The translations under genes were made by a program, and so were the position numbers. Below, in pieces: positions 7,952 to 18,170 of a stretch of DNA of 23,129 bases; positions within the stretch are counted from its first letter, which is position 1, and each line of letters opens with the position of its first letter. The notes beneath the pieces were generated by a model. That model had not been told where the DNA came from. It worked only from the letters and a program-made list of their open reading frames with translations, and ran no database searches. The DNA lies in the NCBI GenBank assembly GCA_009731375.1, contig BJOX01000329.1, forward strand, positions 192,391-215,519, read 5' to 3'. This stretch comes from Paulinella micropora (taxonomy: Eukaryota; Cercozoa; Imbricatea; Euglyphida).

Positions 7952-9299
7952 GTAATGTACTGTAAAGTAATGTAATGTCATGTAATTTAATGTCATGTAA
8001 TGTAATGTAATGTCATGTCATGTCATGTCATGTCATGTAGTGTCATGTAGTGTAATGTAATGTAAGTTAATGTAATGTCGGCTCTGAGTGCCTCTCGCTC
8101 TATCTTCTTAGCGCCCCTCGACGAACGGGAACAGGTAATGTAATGTAATGTAATGTAATGTAATGTAATGTCATGTAATGTCATGTCATGTCATGTCATG
8201 TAATATATGTAATGTAATGTAATGTAATGTAGTGTAATGTAAAGTCATGTAATGTAATGTATGTGATGTAATGGAATGTCATGTCATGTCATGTCATGTA
8301 ATGTGATGTCATGTCATGTCATGTCATGTAATGTCATGTTATGTAATGTCATGTCATGTAATATATATGTAATGTAATGTAATGTAATGTAATGTAATGT
8401 AATGTAATGTAATGTAATGTAATGTAATGTCATGTAAATGTCATATAAATGTCATCTAATGTCATGCAATATCATGTAATGTCATGTGATGTAATGTCAT
8501 GTAATGTCATGTAATGTCATGTAATGTCATGTAATGTCAAGTAATGTAATATAATGTAATGTCACGTAATGTCATGTCATGTCATGCCATGTCATGTAAT
8601 GTCTTGTAATGTCATGTAAATGTCATGTAATGTCATGTTATGTCATGAAATGTCATGTCATGTAATGTCATGTAATGTCTTGTAATGTCATGTAATGTCA
8701 TGTCGTGTCATGTCATGTAATGTAATGTAATGTAATGTAACGTAATGTAACATAATGTAACGTAATGTAATCTAATGTAACATAATGTAATGTAATGTAA
8801 TGTAATGTAATATAATGTAATGTAATGTATTGTGATGTCATGTAATGTCATGTAATGTCATGTAATGTCATGCAATGTCATGTAATGTCATGTAATGTAA
8901 TGTCATGTAATGTCATGTAATGTCATGTAAAGTCATGTCATGTCATGTCATGTCATGTAATGTCATGTGATGTCATCATGTAATGTAATGTCATGTAATG
9001 TAATGTCATGTCATGTAATGTCATGTCATGTAATGTCATGTAATGTCATGTAATGTCATGTCATGTAATGTCATGTCATGTAATGTCATGTCATGTCATG
9101 TCATGTAAATGTCATGTAATGTCATGTCATGCAATGTAATGTAATGTAATGTAATGTAATATAATGTAATGTAATGTAATGTAATGTAATGTCATGTAAT
9201 GTACAAATGTAATGTAATGTCATATAATGTAATGTCATGTCATGTAATAATGTAATGTAATGTAATGTAATATGATGTAGTTTAATGTGATGCAATCAG
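7952..9299 (+). repeat. Intron 7: (AATGT)n/(CATGT)n pentanucleotide array
   Basis: A 1.35-kb intron that begins with donor gtaatgta and is built almost only from TGTAA and TGTCA units mixed in an irregular order. It ends gatgcaatcAG at exon 8. One exon 7 copy interrupts it. Confidence 0.95.
8081..8134 (+). pseudogene. Partial duplicate of exon 7 (3' half with donor)
   Basis: The last 54 bases of exon 7 (reading [17 protein letters not shown], with A to E at one residue) followed by gtaatgtaatg. No acceptor precedes it. Confidence 0.93.
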
Positions 9300-9383
9300 G
9301 CTCGTAAAGCTCAATTGAAATTCGCTCAGCAAGCCGCGCTTTCTGACCAGCTGACCATCTCTGCGGCCTACTTCCAATGGCAG
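9300..9383 (+). CDS. DEAH helicase exon 8 (HA2 helix, SDxLTI...AYxxW)
   Basis: An 84-base exon, phase 0 at both ends, between acceptor gatgcaatcAG and donor gttaag. It begins ARKAQLKFAQQAALSDQLTI and ends SAAYFQWQ. Relatives have the same pattern: a basic helix, then SDHLTxLNAYxxW. The tryptophan and SDQLT motif are clear. It joins DAREQ of exon 7 and EALSAKK of exon 9 without frame loss. The donor is soon followed by a kilobase of (GTT)n, in keeping with the donor-like intron starts elsewhere in the gene. Confidence 0.92.
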
Positions 9384-10440
<1,057 letters not shown>

Positions 10441-10459
10441 GTCTATCTATCTATCTATA

Positions 10460-10513
<54 letters not shown>

Positions 10514-10514
10514 G
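10441..10514 (+). repeat. (CTAT)n tract forming the exon 9 acceptor
   Basis: CTAT units ending tctatctAG. Confidence 0.95.
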
Positions 10515-10551
10515 GAGGCCTTGTCTGCAAAGAAGATGGGTCTGGGACCGG
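10515..10551 (+). CDS. DEAH helicase exon 9 (12-codon microexon)
   Basis: A 37-base exon encodes EALSAKKMGLGP plus one base. Its acceptor is tatctatctAG at the end of (CTAT)n and its donor is gtacac. It corresponds to the short, variable link between the AYxxW helix and the FCRxNFL helix in relatives, often EAKxxGG. The trailing G plus GA of exon 10 gives a glycine, so the junction reads [13 protein letters not shown] stretch this short would not be convincing alone; it is supported by phase and by its repeated use as the seed of a 76-base tandem array (10605-11290) that always repeats its last bases and donor. Confidence 0.78.
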
Positions 10552-10604
10552 GTACACACATACATACATAGAATACATATATAAAAAATACATACTATAC
10601 ATAT

Positions 10605-11290
10605 TAGATGGGTCTTGGTCTTGGTATACACGTACATACATGTATATAATAAAAATATTAAAAAAAATACATACTATAAATACTAGATGGGTCTTGGTCT
10701 TGGTATACACGTACATACATGTATATAATACAAATATAAAAAATACATACTATACATACTAGATGGATGTATACACGTACATACATGTATATAATACAAA
10801 TATAAAAAATACATACTATACATACTAGATGGGTCTTTGTCTTGGTATACACGTACATACATGTATGTAATACAAATATAAAGAATACATACTATACATA
10901 CTAGATGGGTCTTTGGCCTTGTACATACATACATATGTAATACATACATAAAAAATATATACAGTAACACTAGATGGGTCTTGGTCTTGGTATATACGTA
11001 CATACATGTATATAATACAAATATAAAAAATACATACTATACATACTAGATGGGTCTTTGGCCAGGTACACACGTACATACATAGAACATACATATGTAA
11101 GCAATACTATACATACATACTATACATACATACATATATACATACCTAGAACACACATACATACAAAAAACATTCACGTATAAAAAGTACATACTATACA
11201 TACTATACATACTATACATACCATACATACATACATACATACATACATACATACATACACAAAGAAGATGGGTCTAGGCCTGGTACATAC
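10605..11290 (+). repeat. 76-base tandem array seeded by the end of exon 9
   Basis: About eight units, each starting agatgggtcttggtcttg, then gtatacacgtacatacatg and an A-rich stretch. The head of each unit copies the last bases and donor of exon 9 (agatgggtctgggaccg, g/gtacac). The last copy near 11262 keeps more of the exon (aaagaagatgggtct). Units drift: some read ctttggcc or lose the donor. Confidence 0.88.
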
Positions 11291-11480
11291 ATACTTACAT
11301 ACGTATATAATACATTTTTATAAAAAATACATACTATGCGTACTATGCATGTATACATACATACATAAATACATGCATACATGCATACATACATATACAT
11401 ACATACATACACACATGCATACATACACACATACATACATGCAGGTATACTTGCAAACATGTGTACGTATTTACTTGCTC
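11291..11480 (+). repeat. (CATA)n microsatellite
   Basis: CATA and CATG-type units with short AT patches; no gene. Confidence 0.9.
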
Positions 11481-11483
11481 TAT

Positions 11484-11516
11484 GTGGCGGAACGTTTTGT
11501 AGTGAACATTTCTTGT
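11484..11516 (+). pseudogene. Relic of exon 10 5' half (older copy 1)
   Basis: ggcggaacgttttgtagtga then acatttcttgtatg translates as GGTFCSEHFLY, like exon 10's [12 protein letters not shown]. It lies 5.7 kb upstream of the real exon and is more diverged than the copies near it. Confidence 0.6.
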
Positions 11517-11520
11517 ATGC

Positions 11521-11935
11521 CTATCCTATCCATTCCTATCCTATCCTAACCTAATCCTAATCCTAATCCTAATCCTAATCCTAATCCTAATCCTAATTCC
11601 AATCCCAATCCCAATCCTAATCCTAATCATAATCCCAATCCTAATCCTAATCCCAATCCCAATCCTAATCCTAATCCCATGCCAATCCTCATCCAAATCC
11701 AAATCCCAATCCTAATCCTTATCCTAATCCTAATCCTAATCCTTATCCTTATCCTAATCCTAACCCTAATCCTAACCCTAATCCTAACCCTAATCCTAAT
11801 CCTAACCCTAACCCCAACCCTAATCCTAACCCTAACCCTAATCCTAATCCTAACCCTAACCCTAATCCTAATCCTAATCCTAATCCTATCCTATCCTATC
11901 CTATCCTATCCTATCCTATCCTATCCTATCCTATA
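11521..11935 (+). repeat. Telomere-like (CCTAAT)n/(CCCTAA)n and (CCTAT)n block
   Basis: About 415 bases of CCTAAT, CCCTAA, CCCAAT and CCTAT units. On the other strand these read TTAGGA and TTAGGG, the latter the common telomere unit. It is bracketed by two exon 10 relics. Confidence 0.88.
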
Positions 11936-11983
11936 TCACACATGCATACACACACGCATCAATACATGCATACGTGTATACAC

Positions 11984-12025
11984 TTTGTTGGCGCTGGGAC
12001 GTTTTGTATGTAAGCATTTCTTGCA
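11984..12025 (+). pseudogene. Relic of exon 10 5' half (older copy 2)
   Basis: ggcgctgggacgttttgtat then gtaagcatttcttgcat resembles exon 10's ggcgcaacgttttgtcgaga and so on to catgag, but small indels break the frame. Confidence 0.5.
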
Positions 12026-12212
12026 TTAGTATGAAATTCCTACCATACTATAGATATTTTACATACAGCTAAACATGATATTCAAATGTATATAAGAGGT
12101 GTCTCAAAAAGTTCGTTCCCACTTTTGATTTTTTTTCTCTCTGGGAAGGAGGCCGAGATAGCTGGTTTTATTTCATGTGCTCACACTACAGGACATGTAA
12201 AGTCGTGTGTCC

Positions 12213-12530
12213 TCAATAATTACGAAGACTCTCGCCTTTCGACTTGATAACGTTGCGTAGTCGTTTAGGCACAGATTCAATAATTTTTTTTACAGTGTCC
12301 TGCGACAAGTTCATCCAGGCTTGTTTGATTCGGCGTTTAAGTTGTGCAAGGTTTCGCGGGGGGTTCTTATCGAGGTCGCTGACCATGATGCCCCATATAT
12401 TTTCAATGGGGTTGAGGTCTGGGGACTTTGCGGGCCACTGGCCGTTAGGGCCCGAAGTGATATGGTGGGGTACGTTTTGCCGGAGCCAGCTGTTGATCGT
12501 GGCCGCCTTATGGGCAGAGGCCCCATCGTG
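12213..12530 (-). pseudogene. Tc1/mariner transposase, C-terminal fragment
   Basis: The minus-strand frame has HDGASAHKAATINSWL, then WPAKSPDLNPIENIWG, the two C-terminal catalytic blocks of Tc1-type DDE transposases. It ends at a normal stop after RNVIKSKGESLRNY. An in-frame TAG lies just before the HDG block, and no N-terminal helix-turn-helix or first catalytic Asp is found, so it cannot be active. From the Asp of HDG to the Glu of NPIEN I count 40 intervening residues, more than the classical 34. Confidence 0.9.
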
Positions 12531-12599
12531 CACCTAATGCATATCGTTGTAATCTACAACTCTTAAGCTTTCATTTGAGCCCAAGATCATGAAAATCAG

Positions 12600-12900
12600 A
12601 TAAGAACTGGCAGAGAACGATGAATTTTATTACCGTTGCGCTCGGTATGCAGCCATTTTGGGAGGGTCACTTCTTGAGTTTGGAGATCTTCGATTTCTGA
12701 GCTAGAAAGGGCTGGGGGTCTGCGTGGGACACCCGTAGGGACACTCCGGGACATCCCTCGAAAGGGACGTCCCGGGTCATCCCTGCTCGGGAGACTTCGA
12801 GATTTAGGGACATCCCCATTTTGGGGACGTCCCAAAAAAATTTTGGGGACATCCCTATTTTTTTTTTTTGTATAATTTTTTTTCCGAAGAGTTTCAAAGC
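12600..12900. repeat. GGGACATCCC/GGGACGTCCC palindromic filler in the Tc1 element
   Basis: Several GGGACATCCC, GGGACGTCCC and GGGACACTCC units with spacers such as ccattttgggg. It replaces the part of the element where the N-terminal transposase would lie. Confidence 0.75.
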
Positions 12901-13030
12901 CCCGTACACATAGGTACCTCACACTACTGTTGTCCTGTAGTGTGAGCACATGAAATAAGACCAGCTATTTCGGCCTCCTTCCCAGAGAGAAAAAAAATCA
13001 AAAGTGGGAACGAACTTTTGAGACACCTCT

Positions 13031-13034
<4 letters not shown>

Positions 13035-13077
<43 letters not shown>

Positions 13078-13137
13078 ATATGTATTTGTATATGTAATTG
13101 TATATGTATTTGTATGTATTGGTTTATGTATATGTAT
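13035..13137 (+). repeat. (TA)n and (TATGTATTTG)n
   Basis: An AT dinucleotide tract followed by degenerate TATGTATTTG units. Confidence 0.92.
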
Positions 13138-13315
13138 GTGGCCAACACATACATAGAAATGGAAAGCGGGTCCAAAAAAAGTCGGGACACCCGCCAGATT
13201 TTTGTTCAAGAATGTGGCCAACACATACATAGAAATAGAAAGCGGGTCCAAAAAAAGACGGGACACCCGCCAGATTTTTGTTCAAGAATTTTTGCCTCTA
13301 TTTTTCCTGGTTTTG

Positions 13316-13316
<1 letters not shown>
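13138..13316 (+). repeat. 76-base tandem duplication, left arm of an inverted pair
   Basis: Two units (13138-13213, 13214-13289) each run from gtggccaacacatacataga to gacacccgccagatttttgt. The reverse complement of this material is found at 14483-14574, so the two may be ends of one element. Confidence 0.85.
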
Positions 13317-13319
<3 letters not shown>

Positions 13320-13346
<27 letters not shown>

Positions 13347-13418
13347 ACCTACCTACCTACCTACCTACCTACCCATATATCCATCTATCCATCTATCTAT
13401 CTATCTATCTATCTCATC
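13320..13418 (+). repeat. (TATC)n/(TACC)n microsatellite
   Basis: TATC and TACC units up to the repeat at 13419. Confidence 0.93.
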
Positions 13419-13864
13419 TGTCGACAGACAGAGAATTAGGGGATGGTGTGGGTGTGCTGGGCCCGTGGTGGGGTGCCTTATGTGTGCCTAGCCATACGCC
13501 TATGAGTCACATGCCGAAATAGCGACAGGAAGCACAATCCTGTTCCCTCAGGGTGCCCTTTCTCGCTTGTTGAGCCCGGAATAAAACCCACAGTGCTCTG
13601 TCGGTTTATACTAGACTGTCGAACAGTCTCGAAACTCCATCTGCTTACTGGGCCCTCTGTAATGGAGGTGGGAGCTCGTTCTGCAAGGGGCGCTTTATGG
13701 AACGAGCCCTGGCCCCGCCTGGTACTAGGGAGCTTTGGTATTGCCTGTATCAGTCCCTTCCGTGCAAACATCACGGCTTAGCTGGGCATCGGGTCAATAC
13801 TTTTCACAGACTTCCTTGGTTGACGAAATAAGAAGCTCCTTTTTTCTGACATTAGTCGATATCT
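13419..13864 (+). mobile_element. 446-bp dispersed repeat, full length (copy 4)
   Basis: Runs TGTCGACAGACAGAGAATTA to GTCGATATCT, flanked on both sides by CATC (13415-13418, 13865-13868), which may be a target-site duplication. It has an AATAAA at about 13580 and no reading frame with a known domain. The size, the start TG and the polyadenylation-like signal suggest a solo LTR, but the end is not CA if CATC is the target duplication. Confidence 0.8.
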
Positions 13865-13963
13865 CATCAGTTGATCTCATCACTTACTCCACGAAGTGAA
13901 CCAAGGCCACTTGAGGTGTCACTGACCCTCTCTTGGGCTTGATTTTTTGAAATGGGTGCCATC

Positions 13964-14410
13964 TGTCGACAGACAGAGAATTAGGGGATGGTGTGGGTGT
14001 GCTGGGCCCGTGGTGGGGTGCCTTATGTGTGCCTAGCCATACGCCTATGAGTCACATGCCGAAATAGCGACGGGAAGCACAATCCTGTTCCCTCAGGGTG
14101 CCCTTTCTCGCTTGTTGAGCCCGGAATAAAACCCACAGTGCTCTGTCGGTTTATACTAGACTGTCGAACAGTCTCGAAACTCCATCTGCTTACTGGGCCC
14201 TCTGTAATGGAGGTGGGAGCTCGTTCTGCAAGGGGCGCTTATGGAACGAGCCCTGGCCCCGCCTGGTACTAGGGAGCTTTGGTATCGCCTGTATCAGTCC
14301 CTTCCGTGCAAACATCACGGCTTAGCTGGGCATCGGGTCAATACTTTATTCACAGACTTCCTTGGTTGACGAAATCAGAAGCTCCTTTTTTCTGACATTA
14401 GTCGATATCT
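13964..14410 (+). mobile_element. 446-bp dispersed repeat, full length (copy 5)
   Basis: Almost identical to copy 4 and again flanked by CATC (13960-13963, 14411-14414). A 91-base unique spacer separates the two, too short to be the interior of an LTR retrotransposon. Confidence 0.85.
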
Positions 14411-14482
14411 CATCTATCTATTCTGGAGCTCACGGTTTCTTCAACACACACACACACACACACAAATCCACCGGAAAAAACG

Positions 14483-14574
14483 TTGACACGCCCTAAAACC
14501 CGTAAAATAGAGACAACATCGTTGAGCAAAAAAATTTGTCGGGTGTCCCGTCTTTTTTTTTCTTTGGACCTGCC
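14483..14574 (-). repeat. Right arm, inverted relative to 13138-13316
   Basis: Reads gtcgggtgtcccgtcttttt, the reverse complement of aaaaagacgggacacccgcc on the left. Similarity continues into the ttgagcaaa and agagac parts. The pair brackets both full-length dispersed repeats. Confidence 0.75.
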
Positions 14575-15146
14575 CTACATGCGTAAACACACCATACATA
14601 CATACATACATACATACATTATTATTATGATAGGTTTTGCCAAACGCACTACTACTGTGTCTCATACATACATACATGCATACATACATACATACATACA
14701 CACATACATACATGCACAAACACATGCTTACGTATATGCATGCAGTGAACGTTGAGTCGGGGGTGTTTCTTAGAGGAACCGACACATACATGCATGCATA
14801 AATACATGCACATGCATCTATATATATTGCATGCATGCATACATGAATGCATGCATGTATGTATGTATGTATGTATGTATGTTATGTTATGTCATGTTAT
14901 GTTATGTTATGTTATGTTATGTTATGTTATGTTATGTATGTATGTATGTATGTATGTATGTATGTATGTATGTATGTATATGTATGTATATATATATATA
15001 TACATATATACATTATATATATATATACATATACATATACATATATATATATGTATGTATTTATGTATGTATACATATATATATATAAACATGTATATAT
15101 ATATGTATATATATATGTATATGTATATACATATATATATATATAT

Positions 15147-15192
<46 letters not shown>
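14575..15192 (+). repeat. (CATA)n, (ATGT)n, (TTATG)n and (TA)n microsatellites
   Basis: CATA units to about 14720, mixed GCATGCAT, ATGT, then TTATG pentamers at 14880-14935, ATGT again and a long TA tract. A 45-base unique island lies at 14742-14785 (gaacgttgagtcgggggtgt onward). No gene seen. Confidence 0.93.
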
Positions 15193-15197
<5 letters not shown>

Positions 15198-15594
15198 CAT
15201 TTATGTTTGTCAGACATGTCCATTCGCTTATGTACCATAAGCGACCAAAATTACGAAAACTGACACATATTTCTCAAAAACATACATTTGTTTCATAAAA
15301 ACACACACATGTTTGTTCCATTTTTGCAAACAGAGCAATGGGAAATGAATTTAGACAAAATGACGACAAAAAGGACATGTTTTTTCCAAAAACATGTACA
15401 TAAATAAATGTATGTCCTTTTTGTCGTTATTTTGTCTAAATTCATTTTCCATTGCTCTGTTTGCAAAAATGGAACAGACATGTGTGTGTTTTTATGAAAC
15501 AAAGGTATGTTTTTGAGAAATATGTGTCAGTTTTCGTAATTTTGGTCGCTTATGGTATAAGCGAATGGACATGTCTGACAAACATAATGATCAT
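15193..15594. mobile_element. 402-base foldback element with about 185-base arms
   Basis: Arms 15193-15378 and 15412-15594 are near-perfect inverted copies: atgatcatttatgtttgtca at one end, tgacaaacataatgatcat at the other. The loop is only about 33 bases. Within each arm is a smaller hairpin, cgcttatg(t)accataagcg. It encodes nothing. It sits in a TA tract and behaves like a MITE or foldback transposon. Confidence 0.92.
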
Positions 15595-15960
15595 TTTTAA
15601 AAAAAAGAGAAACATGTGTGTTATTATGTGTTATTATGTGTTATTATGTGTGCTGTGTGTACCTGTTTTTGCTTCTGCTCTTGCTTCTTTTTGAGAAACC
15701 TACCATACATGCATATGGTGTGGTAGGGGCTTTTTATAGTGGAACCCAACACTAAATTTTTTTTGTTTATTTAGTTACAAAAAAAATTTAGTCTTTTTCT
15801 TCGTAATTTTCATATGCTTGAATAATTTCTGAGGAGGTTTTTCCTCCCTCAATAAATGTACGAGCTCTAAGCTCGCCTTCAACCCCCTATATATATATAT
15901 ATATATTTATACATGCACACACATACACACAAAGACACAACAGCGGAGCAACCATGGCAG
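15595..15960. other. AT-rich unique intronic stretch, nothing recognised
   Basis: Contains a gttattatgt triplication (15618-15650), small palindromes (aggaggtttttcctccct; gagctctaagctcgcc) and a TA tract at 15887-15906. No exon in the gene's frame and no known element could be identified. Confidence 0.6.
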
Positions 15961-15963
15961 GCG

Positions 15964-15965
15964 TA

Positions 15966-16014
<49 letters not shown>
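15964..16014 (+). repeat. (TA)n microsatellite
   Basis: A dinucleotide tract of about 50 bases. Confidence 0.95.
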
Positions 16015-16015
<1 letters not shown>

Positions 16016-16079
16016 GGATTGGTTCTCAGCTGTGAGCCAAAGCTCAAACAGCCTGAGTTGCTTTTTTCTTTCTTTCTTT

Positions 16080-16390
16080 CTTTCTTCTTTCTTCTTTTCT
16101 CTCTTCATTTCTTCAATTCTCTTTTCTATTCAATTCTACTTTTCTCATTTCAATTATCTCTTCAATTGCATCTCTCTTGTTCATACAATCAGTCATTTAT
16201 CTCTGCAACTCAAGCCTTTCTCTCTTATTTTCATCCAATCTACTCTGTATGATATCTGCTTTCGTTTCATTTCTTAATTTATGTTTCATTAATTCAGACA
16301 TTCTTTTATCTTTCATCTTATCTAACCGTTTATTGTTTTCTTCTCTTTCAATATAATCTTTATCACTATTTACTTCGTCGCTGTCGATAT
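16080..16390 (-). pseudogene. Decayed charged coiled-coil reading frame
   Basis: On the minus strand the frame reads [20 protein letters not shown], then [20 protein letters not shown] and on to LELQR. A single TAA (16197-16199) follows, and the same frame continues MTDCMNKRDAIEEIIEMRKV to a TGA and then a Lys/Glu/Arg-rich stretch. The high Glu/Lys/Arg content and codon-like continuity past two stops point to a once-coding helix-rich tail. I do not recognise the protein. It lies antisense within intron 9, between TA tracts, and may have been brought in by a transposon. Confidence 0.45.
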
Positions 16391-16876
16391 ATATATATGT
16401 ATATACATATATATATACATATAAGCTTATATATATATATATGTATATATATATACATATATATGTATATATATGTATATATATATATATAATCATAACA
16501 ACATTAATAATATATATAGGAGGCGCAACGTTTTGTCGAGAGCATTTTTTGCATGAGCCTACACTTTATCTGATATATTATATATATAATATATATGTAT
16601 GTATATATATATATATACATATATATATACATATATATACATATATACATATATCATAACAACATAAATAACATATGCAGGAGGCGCAACGTTTTGTCGA
16701 GAGCATTTTTTGCATGATCCTACACTTCGTCTGATATATATATATATATACATATATATACATATATATACATATGTACATATATTATATATATATATAT
16801 ATAATCATAACAACATTAATCATATATATAGGAGGCGCAACGTTTTGTTGAGAGCATTTTTGCACTTCGTCTGATG

Positions 16877-16932
<56 letters not shown>

Positions 16933-17007
16933 CATAACAACATTTATAATATATAAAGGAGGCGCAACGTTTTGTCCAGAGCATTTGTTGCATGAGCCTA
17001 CACTTCG

Positions 17008-17046
<39 letters not shown>

Positions 17047-17169
17047 CATACATATAAATACATATATATATATGTATATATATACATATAATCATAACAA
17101 CATTAATAATATATAGGAGGCGCAACGTTTTGTCGAGAGCATTTTTTGCATGAGCCTACACTTCGTCTG

Positions 17170-17224
<55 letters not shown>

Positions 17225-17227
17225 CAG
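16391..17227 (+). repeat. Tandem array: (TA)n plus acceptor plus exon 10 5' half
   Basis: Five decoy units (exon-like parts at 16520-16573, 16681-16735, 16832-16875, 16959-17013, 17117-17171) before the functional exon at 17228. Most units carry aatcataacaacattaata, then atatAG and gaggcgcaacgttttgtc to tcgtctgata, then TATA/TACATA filler. Unit length varies from about 110 to 160 bases through the AT filler. The third unit has lost part of the exon segment. Confidence 0.93.
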
Positions 17228-17326
17228 GAGGCGCAACGTTTTGTCGAGAGCATTTTTTACATGAGCCCACACTTCGTCTAATACACCGCCTGAAACTAGA
17301 CCTGCTTCGAGTGCTAGCGACTGCAG
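17228..17326 (+). CDS. DEAH helicase exon 10 (FCREHFL helix, HA2 end)
   Basis: A 99-base exon with acceptor tatatacAG and donor gtgtgt. After a split glycine it encodes [20 protein letters not shown], then [12 protein letters not shown] plus one base. Family members carry FCRxNFLSxxTLxMIxDLRxQL followed by an xxIGF segment, so this is the last helix pair of the ratchet domain. Five copies of its 5' half with the acceptor precede it (16520 to 17171) and two copies of its 3' half with the donor follow it (17505-17534, 17762-17792). Only this copy has both halves and a clean join to exons 9 and 11, so it is taken as functional. Confidence 0.93.
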
Positions 17327-17385
17327 GTGTGTGTGTGTGTGCGTAAACTATCTATCTGTCTATCTGTCCATCTATCCATCTATCC

Positions 17386-17428
<43 letters not shown>

Positions 17429-17442
17429 CATCCATCTATCTA

Positions 17443-17504
<62 letters not shown>
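17327..17504 (+). repeat. (GT)n donor tract then (CTAT)n, first block of intron 10
   Basis: The donor gtgtgt is the first unit of a short GT run that turns into CTAT/CATC repeats. Confidence 0.95.
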
Positions 17505-17506
<2 letters not shown>

Positions 17507-17534
17507 GGACTTGCTTCGAGTGCTAGCGACTGCA
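17505..17534 (+). pseudogene. Partial duplicate of exon 10 (3' end with donor), copy a
   Basis: ggacttgcttcgagtgctag then cgactgcag and gtgtgtgtgt repeats the last 28 or so bases of exon 10 (DLLRVLATA). The 5' side fuses directly to (CTAT)n, so there is no acceptor. Confidence 0.93.
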
Positions 17535-17640
17535 GGTGTGTGTGTAATCTATCTATCTATCTATCTATCTTCTATCTATCTATCTATCTATCTATCCATC
17601 CATCCATCCATCTATCTATCTATCTATCTATATATCTATA

Positions 17641-17680
<40 letters not shown>

Positions 17681-17681
17681 C

Positions 17682-17763
<82 letters not shown>

Positions 17764-17805
17764 GGACTTGCTTCGAGTGGTAGCGACAGCAGGTGTGTGT
17801 GTAAA

Positions 17806-17854
<49 letters not shown>

Positions 17855-17975
17855 CATCCATCTATTCATCCATCTATCCATCCATCTATCCATCCATCAA
17901 TCCATCCATCAATCCATCCATCAATCCATCCATCTATCCATCCATCTATCCATCCATCTATCTATCCATCTATCC

Positions 17976-18012
<37 letters not shown>

Positions 18013-18023
18013 CTATCTATCTA

Positions 18024-18058
<35 letters not shown>

Positions 18059-18075
18059 CCTATCTACCTATCTAC

Positions 18076-18110
<35 letters not shown>

Positions 18111-18111
18111 C

Positions 18112-18170
<59 letters not shown>
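17535..18170 (+). repeat. (TATC)n/(CATC)n/(TACC)n microsatellite of intron 10
   Basis: Over 600 bases of pyrimidine-rich tetranucleotides interrupted by exon 10 copy b. No gene. Confidence 0.95.
17762..17792 (+). pseudogene. Partial duplicate of exon 10 (3' end with donor), copy b
   Basis: As copy a, with two substitutions (gtggtagcgacagcag), again followed by gtgtgtgtgta and (CTAT)n. Confidence 0.92.

Larger units (their letters stand above)
12091..13034 (-). mobile_element. Tc1/mariner transposon, internally deleted
   Basis: Terminal inverted repeats of about 105 bases (12091-12195 and 12931-13034) start TATAAGAGGTGTCTCAAAA and include TTCGTTCCCACTTTTGAT. The ends adjoin TA, the usual Tc1/mariner target. 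At 944 bases it is shorter than the usual 1.3-1.8 kb of autonomous elements. It holds only the C-terminal part of a transposase on the minus strand plus about 330 bases of palindromic filler. Confidence 0.92.

Noticed and set aside
12244-12949. Open frames on either strand within the Tc1 element besides the transposase fragment
   Set aside because: They are shadows of the transposase frame or cover palindromic filler and have no recognisable domain.
13419-14410. The two full-length 446-base repeats as the paired LTRs of one retrotransposon
   Set aside because: Only 91 bases separate them and each has its own CATC flanks, so they look like independent insertions or a tandem duplication.
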